64,000 nt of DNA. Source: Budorcas taxicolor. Taxonomy: Eukaryota; Chordata; Mammalia; Artiodactyla; Bovidae. The notes below the pieces were generated by a model, which did not search any database, was not told the DNA's origin, and saw only the letters and a program-made list of their open reading frames with translations. The position numbers and the translations under genes were made by a program. Position 1 is the stretch's first letter. Each line of letters opens with the position of its first letter. Shown piece after piece: positions 55,589 through 64,000 of the stretch. The DNA is taken from the NCBI RefSeq assembly GCF_023091745.1, contig NC_068910.1, forward strand, positions 86,122,170-86,186,169, read 5' to 3'.

Positions 55589-56101
55589 AGAAGACCTCAA
55601 ATCAGAGACAGGAATCCAGTTTGATAATTCTTACTATTAGAAGAATTGGGGTCATTTCAACTTACAGAATATAGCAAAATTTTGTCATTAAAAACTTTTT
55701 TAATAAGAAATAAATTCAGTCTCTGTAGGATCCAGGTTGGTTCACAGACACTGGAAAGTGGGCCTTAGCAGTTTCTTTAAGGTAGTCAAGCCAGTTCTCA
55801 TGGCCTCTAATTTTACTGTTAGGGAAATAGGCACAACACAGTGTACTTTTAATTATACATTTTAAGACTTCAGAACTAAAACTGGGGAAAATATTCCAAT
55901 TTTAAATGTCCCACTTTAAATTGGCTTTGCTAAAATTCTCTCAAATTCTGAATAATTCTTTTTCATACTGAAATTGAGAATGAATTATAGATTGGAGAAT
56001 AAGTTCTATCGATGCTTAAAGTGCAAATGATTAAACAGCCCACACATAGAAAATTTAATATACAAAATTTATAGTAATTTACATCAAATTACATTACATA
56101 G
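55589..56101. other. Unassigned AT-rich sequence
   Basis: No nameable feature. Confidence 0.5.
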
Positions 56102-56148
56102 AGGTCACAAAGCATCAGACATTGCATAGGGACTAAACAACAGCAAAG
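56102..56148 (+). mobile_element. BovB/Bov-A terminal scrap
   Basis: GGTCACAAAGCATCAGACAT then GGGACTAAACAACAGCAA: only the last ~45 bases of an old BovB or Bov-tA with an AAC-type tail. Confidence 0.7.
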
Positions 56149-56424
56149 AATCATAGGATTTTCTTGAAATCTTCTTCGTGTCCCTAGAAGTTGTCCCCAC
56201 ATACAAATGTTGCAATCTGGAAGTAATTCTGGACGTTTCTTTAGTTAAGAGTTAAAGATCTGATTAAAAAAAACACCAAATTCTTATTTAAACTGCATAT
56301 GGAATCAATTGTTCTGTGTCTATGTGCCAAGAAGCGTCCTACAAACATTTCTTCTCCCAAAGCAGAATACTCTGTCTTTGCCCCTGTGTGCTTGGAGAGG
56401 CTAGTGAATTAGTAAATCTGTGGC

Positions 56425-56577
56425 TCTCCCAACACCACCATCAGGAAATTCCTGTTAGATCTGCAAATTCTTGGCCCCATCTAAGACCTACTGAATCAGA
56501 AATGCTAGGGTAGCACCCAGCAATGACTTATACCCTCTAGGGTATTTGAGATTTGAGAAGATTTGAGAAGCACTGTA
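56425..56577 (-). mobile_element. MER5A-like hAT fossil, antisense
   Basis: TGCAAATTCTTGGCCCCATC, GACCTACTGAATCAGAAATGC, GCACCCAGCAATGAC, ending GAGAAGCACTG. This is the antisense MER5A order. Confidence 0.75.
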
Positions 56578-57334
56578 TAGATGGTGTTTTTCCTCTATAC
56601 GGAGCCAACTTTCCTTTATAAAACCAACACCCTAGAAGAACCAGTTTCTCATTCTCCTCTTGAAAGGTGATATTGAAAGCAAAACATTTTTGGCAGCAAA
56701 AAACTGAAGGGAGAAGCGTTCTGGTTTAGTGAAGAGGTAGGTTATATACCTTCAACTAATCCCTTACACTTGCTCTTTCTCTCTTAGCACCAAACAAGAC
56801 CTTCTTAGCACCCACAACTGGAAGGATGATGAACTATGGTGATGTTTCTTTTTCTCCTGAAGGGTTTACAGTATTAAGCACATAATTGTACTCATGGTTA
56901 TGGTTTATCGCAGTGAAAGGAAGCAGAGCACAATCTGTGAAGAGAAAAGGCATCTGGGGAAAAATATGGAGGGAGCAAAGTACAAGCTTCCACAGGATGA
57001 ACTTAATTCTGGCAGCAAGAGTTGCAATGACACATGCGAAGTGTTGTCAACCAAGTTCATTTGAGACTCATTGCTCAGCGTTTTTATTGGGAGCTGATAT
57101 TGTAGGCATCCTCTGTCTAGCATCTACCAAACTTCTAGACTCCCAGAAAGAGTCTATCTGGGAGTGCTTATCATAAACTATTGTTTCTATAAGCAATGGG
57201 CCACTCTTACCTATTTCAGGAATGGAGGGAACCCTTCCAAAGTTCAAAGTTCAGGTGCCAGCTAAGGTCCGATTGTGTAAGCACATGATTCAAAGGGCAA
57301 TAGTTGTACCTGTTATGTCAACTCTTTCTTACAG
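56578..57334. other. Unassigned sequence
   Basis: No nameable repeat; the frame 56886-57176 has no recognisable domain. Confidence 0.5.
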
Positions 57335-57485
57335 CTCCTTTCTGCTTCCTTTATCTGCAAAATGGTAATAAGGACTTACCATATACTATGGTAACGTATG
57401 ATTGCTATAAAAATTAAATGAGATAGTCTATGTTAAACGTGTAGAACTCTGACTCAGAATGATCCCTTAATAAATGTTAGCTAAA
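57335..57485 (+). mobile_element. MIR SINE, 3' half
   Basis: TTTATCTGCAAAATGGTAATAA, AAAATTAAATGAGATAGTCTA, CCCTTAATAAATGTTAGC. Confidence 0.75.
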
Positions 57486-57659
57486 GTTGATATAGTTTGT
57501 GTTGAAGAAGACGCCTAGGCACTAAAACCAGATGTCAGCACTTGAGAGTAGGTCACAGTTGATTTTTTTTCTCTTCCCAGCATTCACTACATTGTCTAGT
57601 ACACAGTGGGTGCTCTTTAAGTGTATAATGAGGATGATAGTGATCTACTCTCTGTAAAT

Positions 57660-58165
57660 TGAAAAAAAATGCACAACCTAAAAGTTGAGAGTTATATTTT
57701 ATTTGGCAGACAAAACTGATGACTTCTGAGATGCAGTATCTCAGATAGCTCTGAGAGACAGCTCCCAAGTGCTATGCGAGGAATCAAGATACACACGAGA
57801 TTTTGCAACAAAGACTAGGCAGTCAGACCATCAAAACATCACTATTAAAGAAAACCAGACATCACAAGTGAAAGAACTGAGTACTTTTCTACATATGGGA
57901 AGATATGAGAGTCTGGGTTCATTGAAATCTTGCCTCCTGTATACACCTCATCTCTTTGGGGCCTGTGTCCTGAGCTTTCTCATCCGGAGTCTCCCCAGAA
58001 TGCATTGTGGGGGTGATTGTAGAGGCTTCTGGCTGAATGGCAGGCATCCTGTTTCCAACCTGAGTTTCCTCAGGGCTCACAGTCAGGCAGCTGTTAAGGT
58101 GACGGCTTGATGGCCGCAACATCCTTTGCTTACTGAAATGGCAGGCAGCATTATTTTCATTGACA
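57660..58165 (-). mobile_element. Endogenous retrovirus-type LTR, antisense, probable
   Basis: TGCACAACCTAAAAGTTGAGAG, TTTTATTTGGCAGACAAAAC, ATCTCAGATAGCTCTGAGAG, TTTTGCAACAAAGACTAGGC, AAAGAAAACCAGACATCACAA resemble an artiodactyl LTR family. On the minus strand AATAAA (complement of TTTATT at about 57697) lies near the 3' edge, as expected. No internal viral sequence; boundaries approximate. Confidence 0.6.
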
Positions 58166-58742
58166 CGTCCAAACTAACCCCTGTTTTACCTTTCAAGTCC
58201 TCCCCTATGAACTTTCTTATAATTATTTAGTCCTAAATTAGTCTCTAGAATGCTCCACTACGTAGAAGACTTACTATCCCTGGTCACCAACAATGGACTT
58301 CTCTCTAAAGTTCTGCACAAGAATATGGATATATTCTTGAACATTGAATCTTTTACCTCCTGCCATATTTGACACTTTTCTGAGCTCAGATTCCAGGACA
58401 GGACATTACTTGTCTCACACCTGGAGCTTTCTAAAGTCTAAAACTGGGTTAATTATCATAATTTCTAAAAGATTCCCTCTTGTTTCTGTTAGTCATACCA
58501 TCAAATTTGCATTTGGAGTTGCTTTGAATTCTTGCCTGTGTAAAGTCATCAGGTCTGGCTTACTGCTGATGGTATAGAGCTCTCCTAATTTTGAGTTGTT
58601 ACTGACCATCATATTGTAAAACTTCTTCAGAGTAAAAATCTTCAACTGGTTGTTTCTTGTATAGCATTCTTAAATTTTAGTGCATTCTTGCATACACCAT
58701 CTTGAATAGGGTGTGTGGTCATCACAAAATCCCTTAGTTATT
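58166..58742. other. Unassigned sequence
   Basis: No nameable feature. Confidence 0.5.
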
Positions 58743-59061
58743 ACAGGCATACCTTGTTTTACTGTACTTTGCTTTATTGTGCTTCACAGATAGTTGCATT
58801 TTTTGTTTAAACAAATTGAAGGTTTGTGGCAACCCTGCATCGAGCAAATCTATTAACACCATTTTTTTTTTTAACAGCACTTTTCTCTCTGTGTCTCTGT
58901 GTCACAATTTGGTAATTTTTGCTATAATTCACACTTTTTCATCATAATGATATTTACCATGATGATTCAAGGTCATTGATTTTTGGTGCTATTATTGTAA
59001 TTGTTTGGGGGGATCCATGGACTATTCCATATAAGAAGGTGAACTTCACTAATTGTCAAAA

Positions 59062-59365
59062 TGACAACAAAGCATTTAGGATATTACATAAACTTAGTTG
59101 ATAAAGGTTGCATTTAAGAAGACTGACTTCAGTGTTGAAAGAAGTTCTACTATGGGTAGAACTATCAAGCAACATTGCATGCTCCTGAGAAATCATTCCT
59201 GGAAGGGAGAGCCAATCACTGAGGCAAACCTCATTGTCTTATTTTTAAAAATTGCCACAGGTCACCCCAACCTTCAGTAACCACTGCCCTGATCAGTCAG
59301 CACCATCAACACTGAGACAGCACCCTCCACCAGCAAAAATACTATGTATGACTTGTTGAAATCTT
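59062..59365 (+). pseudogene. Tigger1 transposase C-terminal remnant
   Basis: Decayed C-terminus of a pogo/Tigger-type DDE transposase. Readable pieces: ATGACAACAAAGCATTTAGG, a VERSSTMGRTI-like block at about 59135-59165, NHSWKG, and QPSTLRQHPPPAKI-like DNA (59305-59340). The catalytic DDD domain and the N-terminal helix-turn-helix are missing in the deletion, and frames are broken, so it is dead. Confidence 0.75.
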
Positions 59366-59428
59366 GGAGGATGATTAGCATTATTTCATAATAAAGCATT
59401 TTTAGATTGAGGTACGTGCATTGTCTCT

Positions 59429-59511
59429 TTGTGAGGGACAAGGAGGCCTGGTGTGCTGCAGTTCACAGGGTTGCAAAGAGTCAGACCCAACTCGGCCACT
59501 GAACAAAAACA
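59429..59511 (+). mobile_element. BovB terminal fragment nested in Tigger1
   Basis: GAGGGACAAGGAGGCCTGG to CACTGAACAAAAACAGC; CATTG occurs just outside on both sides (59420 and 59515). Confidence 0.85.
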
Positions 59512-59586
59512 GCACATTGCTTTTTAGCCATAACGCTGTTGTGCACTTAACACACAGCAGTAGAGCATGAATACAATTGTTGCATG

Positions 59587-59808
59587 TGTGTTCAGCTGCT
59601 TCAGTCGTGTCCACTTCTTTGTGACCCCATGGACTGAAGCCCACCAGTTTCCTCCGTCCGTGGGATTTCCCAGGCAAGAATACTGGAGTGGGTTGCCATG
59701 CCCTCCTCCAGGGGATCTTCCCTACCCAGGGATTGAACCTGCATCTCTTATGTCTCCCCTATTGACAGACAGGTTCTTTACCACTATTGCCACCTGGGTA
59801 GCCCAAAC
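59587..59808 (-). mobile_element. Bov-tA SINE nested in Tigger1
   Basis: TGTGTTCAGCTGCTTCAGTC to TTGCCACCTGGGTAGCCC. Flanks ACAATTGTTGCATG (59573-59586) and ACAATTTTTCCATG (59809-59822) match at 12 of 14. Confidence 0.93.
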
Positions 59809-59925
59809 ACAATTTTTCCATGCACTTACAGCCCAAAAATGTATATGACACACTTTCTTGCCATATTCATTTCATTGCTGTGGTCTAGAACTGAACCCAC
59901 AATCTCTTTGAGGTCTGACAGGACT

Positions 59926-60748
59926 AAAAATATCTCCTGTGGGTCAAAACTATATGTTAAGTAAATTTTAATTCTTTGGCCTACACTTAGTATCTATATT
60001 ACTTTCTTTCTAAAAATTCCCTACCTTCAGTCAAAAAGAGACCCCAAAGCCATCTGTGAACAAGCTGTTCTCTGAAGTAGTTTAGGCCAGTAGTTTCTTC
60101 AGGCCCCAATTTCAGTCCCTTTAATTCTCCTCTCACATCAATTTTCAAAGAAGGTAATGTCTTCATAGTATATTTTCCTTGGGAGAGCAGACTGATCATG
60201 TCATAGGATGGACATACAAAGTAAAATCCAAGTCACAAATTAGGATTTGAGATGCTCATCATAAATTATGAATCAAGGAGAAGCAGCCTCTGAAGCGCTC
60301 AGTTTAATCAGTTACCAGGGCTCAAGGTGGAGGCTGGCTAGCAGAGAGGTCAGTGTGGATGGCCAGTGGCCACATCTGACTGAGGGAACAGTTTCAAAAT
60401 CCAACCCATGATCTGATGGAGGGGCTGCCAAAAGCACGCTGATCTGCTTCTCAACAGGCAAGAAAAGCATGCACCACATGAATAACTGTGAATCGGGAGA
60501 GGACTGACAGGGGCCCCTTGAAAGAGCAACTCGCTCACTTTTAAAGCGAGGATCAAACACAGAAAGGTCAAGGGACAGCACCCTTCTACTGGCTATTTTG
60601 TGAGAATTTAAAAAAGGCCTATCTCACTTGAGATGCTTGACTTCCGTTAGCCAAAAATGTTTACAACACCTATGCAAATGCGTGACAACAGTGTACCACG
60701 TAGCCCAACCAGCATGGAGCCTGTAATAGCCTTGCTCCACAGATGAGA
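59926..60748. other. Unassigned sequence
   Basis: No nameable repeat; minus frames at 60312-60581 show no domain. Confidence 0.5.
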
Positions 60749-60761
60749 TCATGGGCTTCTT

Positions 60762-60960
60762 ATTTTTAAAAATTTGTTTATGGTCATTATTTTTGGCTGT
60801 GGTGGGTCTTCTTTGTGGTGCACAGGCTTCTCTAGATGCAGTTCACAGGCTTAGCTGCCACCCAGTATGTGGGATCTTAGTTCCCGGACCAGGTACCAAA
60901 CCTGTATCCCCTGCCTTGGAAGATGGAATCTTAACCCACCGACTGCCAGGGAAATCCCCT
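60762..60960 (-). mobile_element. CHR-type SINE, antisense, 13-bp target duplication
   Basis: Poly(A)-type tail as ATTTTTAAAAATTTG, TTTTGGCTGTGGTGGGTCTT, GGGATCTTAGTTCCCGGACC, TTAACCCACCGACTGCCAGG. Perfect TCATGGGCTTCTT at 60749-60761 and 60961-60973. Confidence 0.9.
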
Positions 60961-60973
60961 TCATGGGCTTCTT

Positions 60974-61554
60974 TAGATTCAGACCAGTGTGTGTGGGCCA
61001 TGATGTCTCCCCACTGTGCTATTGCTGCCCTGCTAATTTTTTTTTTATAGCCCATTTCTGCAAGGTTTTTTAAAAAGTCTCAAATTAAGTATAAGTTACT
61101 TGGTAAAGGGAATCATTTCTTCCATTTTCTTTGGCTCCCCCATAGTGACAACGAGCTGTTGGCTCTTAGTAAATGTGTTCTGTGTAAACACTGCCTACAA
61201 TGTATTAGGTCTCAGAGGCTGTTTCTCAGCCATTTAGCTACACTGTCCTCAAGGGCTGCTATATCCTGCATAGTTCTTATTCTTATTAATAGCAGCAGTT
61301 TAATGAATGGGTGTATAGTTAACAGAAAAAATGCTCTCGAGGTTCAGCTAATGGTTCACTTTTCCTCTTATTCTTTATCCCTCCTAAACTGACCATCCTC
61401 AGAGTCTCTCTGTGTCCAACCATTAGTTGAGTGTTGCAGATTATTCCTTCAATATGTCTTTTTCATCAGCTCCTTTGCTCCCTTTCACTGAATTATTTTT
61501 TCTCCTTGTAAAAGTATATTCACAGTTGCACTAATAAGTGAAAGTAGATTAGAG
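60974..61554. other. Unassigned sequence
   Basis: No nameable feature. Confidence 0.5.
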
Positions 61555-61564
61555 AGGGAATCAG

Positions 61565-61782
61565 GTTTCATTTCATGCATGCGTGCAGGCAGTTGTGTCT
61601 GATTCTTCGTGAGCCGTGGACTGTAGCCCGCCAGGGTCCTCTATCCATGGGATTTTCCAGGCAAGAATACTGGAATGGGTTGTCATTTCCTACTCCAGGG
61701 GATCTTCCCAACCCAGGGATCAAACTTGTGTCTCCCGCATTGACAGGAAGATTTTTTACCACTGAGCCACCTGGGAAGCCCC
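61565..61782 (-). mobile_element. Bov-tA SINE, antisense, 10-bp target duplication
   Basis: CATGCGTGCAGGCAGTTGTG to GAGCCACCTGGGAAGCCCC. Perfect AGGGAATCAG at 61555-61564 and 61783-61792. Confidence 0.94.
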
Positions 61783-61962
61783 AGGGAATCAGAAAACCCA
61801 GTCTAAACTTGTGACACTGTCCGTGATGTGACTTTCAAATCACTTGCTTGTAGTGTCTTTACTTTTCAAATGACTTTAATTAAATAATTCTGCAGTCACC
61901 TCCAGACCTTTTCACCTACTGATTTTTGCCTAAAACACATTATTCCATCTTACTTTGTCTTT

Positions 61963-62435
61963 CTTTTTTTTTTTTTTAAAGTTTGTGTACCCCACTGTCT
62001 TCTCATTCCTACACTTTATTTACTTTTAAATTATTTAAAGTATAGTTGATTTACAATGTTGTGTTAATTTCTGCTGTACAGCAAAGTGATTTAGTTATCT
62101 GTATTATTTTCACATATAAAATACATATTCCTTTTCATACTCTTTTCCATTGTGGTTTATCACAAGATACTACATATAGTTCCCTGTGCCATACAGTAGG
62201 ACTTTGTTTTTTATCCATTTTACGTATATCAGTTTGCATCTGCTAACCCCAAACTTCCAGTCTGTCCTCTCCCCACCCCACCTCCCCCTTGGCAACAACA
62301 AGTCTGTTCTCTATGTCTGCGAGCCTGTTTCCATTTTGTAGATACGTTCATTTGTGTTGTAGTTCAGATTCCACATATAAGTGATATCATGCAGTATTTC
62401 TCTCTGTTTCTGAACCCACTTTGCTTAGCATGGCT
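61963..62435 (-). mobile_element. L1 3' UTR, antisense, with poly(T)
   Basis: T-run 61964-61977, GTATAGTTGATTTACAATGT, GTAATTTCTGCTGTACAGC-like, GTTCCCTGTGCCATACAGTA, CAACAACAAGTCTGTTCTCT, ATATAAGTGATATCATGCAG. Sense counterpart of parts of the copy at 11075. Confidence 0.85.
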
Positions 62436-63426
62436 TTTGGCCTAACCACAGCTTAGCCCAGTTTCTTGCTACTGACAACCTAATGAAACCTCTTAGATTG
62501 TGAGTGGATGTCGTTACACCTCAGGCTTACCTCAATTATACTGCTCCATTCGTTCATCCAGCAACAATTGGGTCTTTACTGTGTGTGAAGCACTTGTTGG
62601 CTTCTTCTTTAGATATCTTTGTGAATGAGGAGACTGGATCCTGTGCCTGTTCCTTACAGTATTAATATTGCTTTGTATCTATTTGTGTTTCTGTTTTCTG
62701 AAGTGAACAGTAATTACTTTCAAGGCAAGACTGTGCCCTATTTACTACAAATGCAGAAGCTCACCCAATCTTAATAAATATTTTCTAAATGAGTACTCAG
62801 AGCTTCCAATCCATGATTCAAACATTTTTGAACCCAAGAACTCTGGCTTTTGCCTTCTTTGGCACCACTGGTTTAAATAAACCAACAAATAAAGAAAAAA
62901 AGTTTGAACAGACATTAAAAACAAACAAAGCAAGCAAATAATGAAACCTTATTTGAAGTGTGCACATTAAACTACATGCAATAAAGGAATTCAAGAGGCT
63001 GTGTTTACTAATAGCATCCTCAGTCCAAGAACCGAAAGCTACTTGATTTTTCTCAGTGTGCATATCAGTCAAGCCCAGCACTGCATTCACACGGGCAATT
63101 GCAACATATTTTTTGAAATATGTGCTAATAAAAATTGTGCTAAACTAAAAAGCTTAAATATTTAAAGAGAAATTCCTAATTGCACAAGGGTCTGCATTTT
63201 CTTTTATTCATTTTCTAACTTATAAGGTCTCTAATGCTAACATTTGCATCATGACACAGGCAGAGTTTGTTTATTCACTTTGAGGTGACTCAGGCTCAGG
63301 ATAAGTAATAAAGTCAAACTTTAGTACCTGAACAATTCTTTCAGTCTCAGTATTTCATTTCATATTCAAATATTACACTGAGTCATTTGGTGCCAAGAAG
63401 CATTTGTGATGTGTTTCCCTCAATGG
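62436..63426. other. Unassigned sequence
   Basis: No nameable feature. Confidence 0.5.
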
Positions 63427-63440
63427 CCACTGGATGGCAG
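63427..63440 (+). promoter_or_regulatory. CTCF-like motif
   Basis: CCACTGGATGGCAG fits the CTCF core CCASYAGRKGGCRS at 13 of 14 positions. Occupancy cannot be judged from sequence. Confidence 0.35.
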
Positions 63441-63775
63441 TGCTGTATCATAATACCAATGATATTTGGTTTGGCAATTTTGTTTTTATTTCTAGGTGTC
63501 AAATATGTGATTTCTGAAGAGCAAAAAGTTAAAAGGACTTTTTAGAATAAAGATAAACAATCAAAATATTTTTAAAATATAAATCGAATACAATTATACT
63601 TCCCCTATTTAAAATAAAAGATATTTTACTCTATATTTTCTTTCTCAGTCCTAGATTTCTTCATAGTGGCCAAGAACACAAATTTCATAATCAGATATGG
63701 TATTACATTTTTTTTATTTAGAAACAACCAAGGATTTTATCTTAGGCAAGTTGAAAATCTTAAAGTGTTGGTTTC
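63441..63775. other. Unassigned AT-rich sequence
   Basis: No nameable feature before the tandem array. Confidence 0.5.
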
Positions 63776-63880
63776 AAGTGTAAACGCTAGGTAAAAGTGT
63801 AAACGCTAGGTAAAAGTGTAAACGCTAGGTAAAAGTGTAAACACTAGGTTTCAAGTGTAAACACTAGGTAGGTAGGTATC
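63776..63880. repeat. Five-copy 19-20-bp minisatellite
   Basis: Unit AAGTGTAAACGCTAGGTAA starts at 63776, 63795, 63814, 63833 and 63853. Copies 1-3 read ACGCT; copies 4-5 read ACACT. TTTC precedes copies 1 and 5. The last copy runs into a small GTAG repeat. Confidence 0.95.
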
Positions 63881-64000
63881 TACCCTGTCATGTATTTAGA
63901 GGATGTTTACCAAGGGCTTAGGCCACACAGTTCTCCATAGATACTAACTGTAATAATAAAGTAATATTTATTGTTAGTAGCAGTCAAGCAACTATACTTT

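Larger units (their letters stand above)
58743..59925 (+). mobile_element. Tigger1-type (TcMar) DNA transposon, internally deleted
   Basis: 5' end ACAGGCATACCTTGTTTTAC, then AGGTTTGTGGCAACCCTGCA; 3' end CTGTGGTCTAGAACTGAACC and AATCTCTTTGAGGTCTGAC. These match both termini of Tigger1. About half the body is absent: the 5' UTR jumps near 59065 directly to the end of the transposase. A BovB scrap and a Bov-tA sit in the 3' part. Confidence 0.85.

Noticed and set aside
60312..60581. Two overlapping minus frames (89 and 73 codons)
   Set aside because: No domain and no conserved motif visible; overlapping frames in slightly GC-richer DNA are expected by chance.
63776..63880. Possible CRISPR-like array
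   Set aside because: Units are directly tandem without unique spacers, and the DNA is mammalian; it is a minisatellite.

Overview
This window looks like intergenic (or deep intronic) nuclear DNA of a ruminant, almost certainly a bovid. The evidence is the repeat content: many BovB (RTE-clade) LINE fragments, the BovB-derived SINEs Bov-tA and Bov-A2, cetartiodactyl CHR-type SINEs, and the L1 3' UTR types typical of ruminants. Cattle, buffalo, sheep and goat cannot be separated by eye. I found no intact protein-coding gene, no CpG island, no cellular RNA gene, no CRISPR and nothing bacterial. Every long reading frame I could name is a decayed transposon frame. Family names come from pattern recognition; no search was run.

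Layout. 1-8.7 kb: a run of BovB copies, L1 3' ends and an MLT1 LTR, including a BovB with a textbook 5' inversion flanked by a 10-bp target duplication (4666-5855). 8.7-12.5 kb: sparse SINEs, two L1 3' ends, quiet AT-rich DNA. 12.5-14.7 kb: an old L1 carrying two BovB and three SINE insertions plus expanded TA/TG microsatellites. 14.7-21 kb: quiet DNA, an antisense L1 with nested SINEs, a sense L1 3' end and BovB. 21-23.9 kb is nearly repeat-free to the eye. 23.9-25.7 kb: two abutting antisense BovB copies, the second holding much of the reverse transcriptase. 26.1-28.1 kb: an antisense L1 split by a 625-bp element with perfect 9-bp TG...CA terminal inverted repeats that I cannot name. 28-38 kb: unique blocks, MIRs, a stacked BovB/SINE insertion at one target site, a decayed hAT-like element, a compound microsatellite and an antisense retroviral-type LTR with readable TATA and poly(A) signals.

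38-48.4 kb: clusters of Bov-tA/Bov-A2 SINEs with clear target duplications, BovB copies and long unique blocks. 48.5-58.2 kb: several old LTR-type repeats, an L1 end with an apparent inversion, a possible retrocopy tail, and a SINE with an unusually long (30-bp) target duplication. 58.7-59.9 kb: an internally deleted Tigger1-type DNA transposon with two retroposon insertions. 60-64 kb: SINEs, an L1 3' end, a CTCF-like motif and a five-copy 19-20-bp minisatellite.

No genes work together here. What the window records is a history of insertions: old MIR, MER5, MLT1 and L1M elements interrupted by older BovB, then by young BovB and Bov-tA/Bov-A2 copies. The most interesting items are the unnamed 625-bp element, the mechanistic scars of retrotransposition (5' inversions, a long target duplication, a reused target site) and the tandem repeats.
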